This document shows positions 4,731 to 5,101 of a stretch of 5,101 nucleotides of DNA, piece by piece. The DNA comes from a bacterium (GTDB lineage: Bacteria; UBA9089; JASEGY01): NCBI GenBank assembly GCA_030019105.1, contig JASEGY010000280.1, forward strand, positions 1 to 5,101, read 5' to 3'. The translations under genes and the position numbers were made by a program. How positions within the stretch are numbered: position 1 is the stretch's first letter; each line of letters opens with the position of its first letter. The notes under the pieces were generated by a model. It saw only the letters and a program-made list of their open reading frames with translations. It was not told where the DNA came from and made no database searches.

Positions 4731-4813
4731 AGACTAATAACTCACCCAAATTGTGAATAACTCCCTAACCCGCTGCAATTATTACTCATACCCACCTCTT
4801 TTTTAAAAGGTGT

Positions 4814-4856
4814 TGTTAATAAGTTGTTAGTAAACTGTTAGTAAATCTGTTAAAAA
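4814..4856 (+). repeat. Four helically phased TGTTARTAA repeats
   Basis: TGTTAATAA (4814), TGTTAGTAA (4825), TGTTAGTAA (4836) and TGTTAAAAA (4848) start 11, 11 and 12 bases apart, so all face nearly the same side of the helix. This arrangement resembles iterons or stacked regulator sites. No partner protein is evident, and low-complexity expansion could also explain it. Confidence 0.5.
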
Positions 4857-4930
4857 GTTTAGTTGCAAGCGTTTACATCTTAGCCATCAACTGCTGAAAA
4901 AGCGAGTCTTACACCAACCCAACCTAACCA

Positions 4931-4960
4931 AAATGGCCGAAACGATGATCATCGCCGTTA
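4931..4960 (-). repeat. Right end of the 30-bp inverted pair bracketing the NYN-fusion gene
   Basis: It is the inverted partner of 3027-3056 (28 of 30 bases). It contains the perfect 12-base palindrome CGATGATCATCG (4942-4953), which in the left copy is broken by one base. No matching direct repeats are visible outside the two ends, so a target duplication is not supported. Confidence 0.72.
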
Positions 4961-5101
4961 TTTATTTCCCGAGTCCCCTATAATAACTGCTACATCCCGG
5001 ATACATGGAGAATTTCAGATGCCAGAGTACTCTTGAGCTTCTTTGTGAACTTGAGGGACGTAGTTAAAAAACGTAAAAAACAGAGGCACCCTTCAAAAAA
5101 G
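4961..5101. other. Right-edge stretch without a recognisable gene
   Basis: A lone TATAAT (4979-4984) has no acceptable -35 box at 16 to 18 bases. A 20-codon frame from ATG 5005 ends at a TAA and has no ribosome site. Runs of A near the right edge are not preceded by a usable stem. I see nothing else here. Confidence 0.5.

Larger units (their letters stand above)
4656..4930. other. Gene-free stretch after the NYN fusion: microsatellite, poly-G, phased repeats
   Basis: I see no supported gene here. It contains a TAA/TAG-rich microsatellite (about 4684-4704), two guanine runs, and a phased TGTTARTAA array. No convincing intrinsic terminator follows the NYN-fusion stop: the partly self-complementary ACTATA...TATAGT at about 4667-4688 has a weak stem and no T-run. 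Confidence 0.55.

Noticed and set aside
4478..4756. 92-codon plus-strand frame overlapping the end of the NYN fusion
   Set aside because: It mostly lies over the conserved RNP...MGSGI region in another frame, then runs through the microsatellite and poly-G.
4795..4814. CACCT...AGGTG stem with a T-run
   Set aside because: The T-run lies in the loop rather than after the stem, so it does not fit an intrinsic terminator.

Overview
The window comes from a bacterium (bacterial promoters, Shine-Dalgarno sites, standard code) of moderate GC content. It looks like an uncultivated or metagenome-type lineage: its gaps and even its reading frames are full of short palindromic and miniature mobile repeats. 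Nothing in the sequence fixes a phylum. No transposase, rRNA, tRNA or CRISPR array is visible.

Layout. At the left edge (50-78) a near-consensus sigma-70 promoter points leftward to a gene outside the window. From 278 to 2788 three genes lie on the minus strand. In transcription order they are a 254-aa metallo-beta-lactamase-fold hydrolase (2788-2024), a 425-aa protein of unknown function with three C-terminal tandem repeats (1884-607), and a 42-aa CxxC/CxxC putative zinc protein (406-278). A 15-bp hairpin (239-271) follows the last stop codon. Between 2789 and 3260 lies a divergent control region with a minus-strand promoter (2944-2972) and a plus-strand promoter (2988-3016); the latter is overlapped by palindromes that could be operators. 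Rightward, one large gene (3261-4655) encodes a YacP-like NYN ribonuclease domain fused to the GHKL-ATPase-like C-terminal half of a COG2865-type protein. The last 450 bases hold no gene, but contain poly-G runs, helically phased repeats and an inverted-repeat end.

The main theme is repeat invasion. (1) Two 132-bp copies of a MITE-like element (430-561 and 3062-3193, inverted to each other, one mismatch) each have perfect 8-bp target duplications, and both lie 5' of a gene in the same relative orientation. (2) A 101-bp inverted-repeat element (2827-2927) with a 9-10-bp flanking duplication sits in the leader of the hydrolase gene. (3) A 30-bp inverted pair (3027-3056 / 4931-4960), related to the ends of that element, brackets the NYN fusion gene. 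(4) An 18-bp GC-rich unit is inserted in frame in two unrelated genes. (5) A 33-bp hairpin occurs once intergenically and once in frame at the domain junction of the NYN fusion, with paired compensatory base changes.

How the genes work together cannot be stated. The NYN fusion and the hydrolase are divergently transcribed from one control region, and both leaders are interrupted by miniature elements, so they may be co-regulated. That is inference only.
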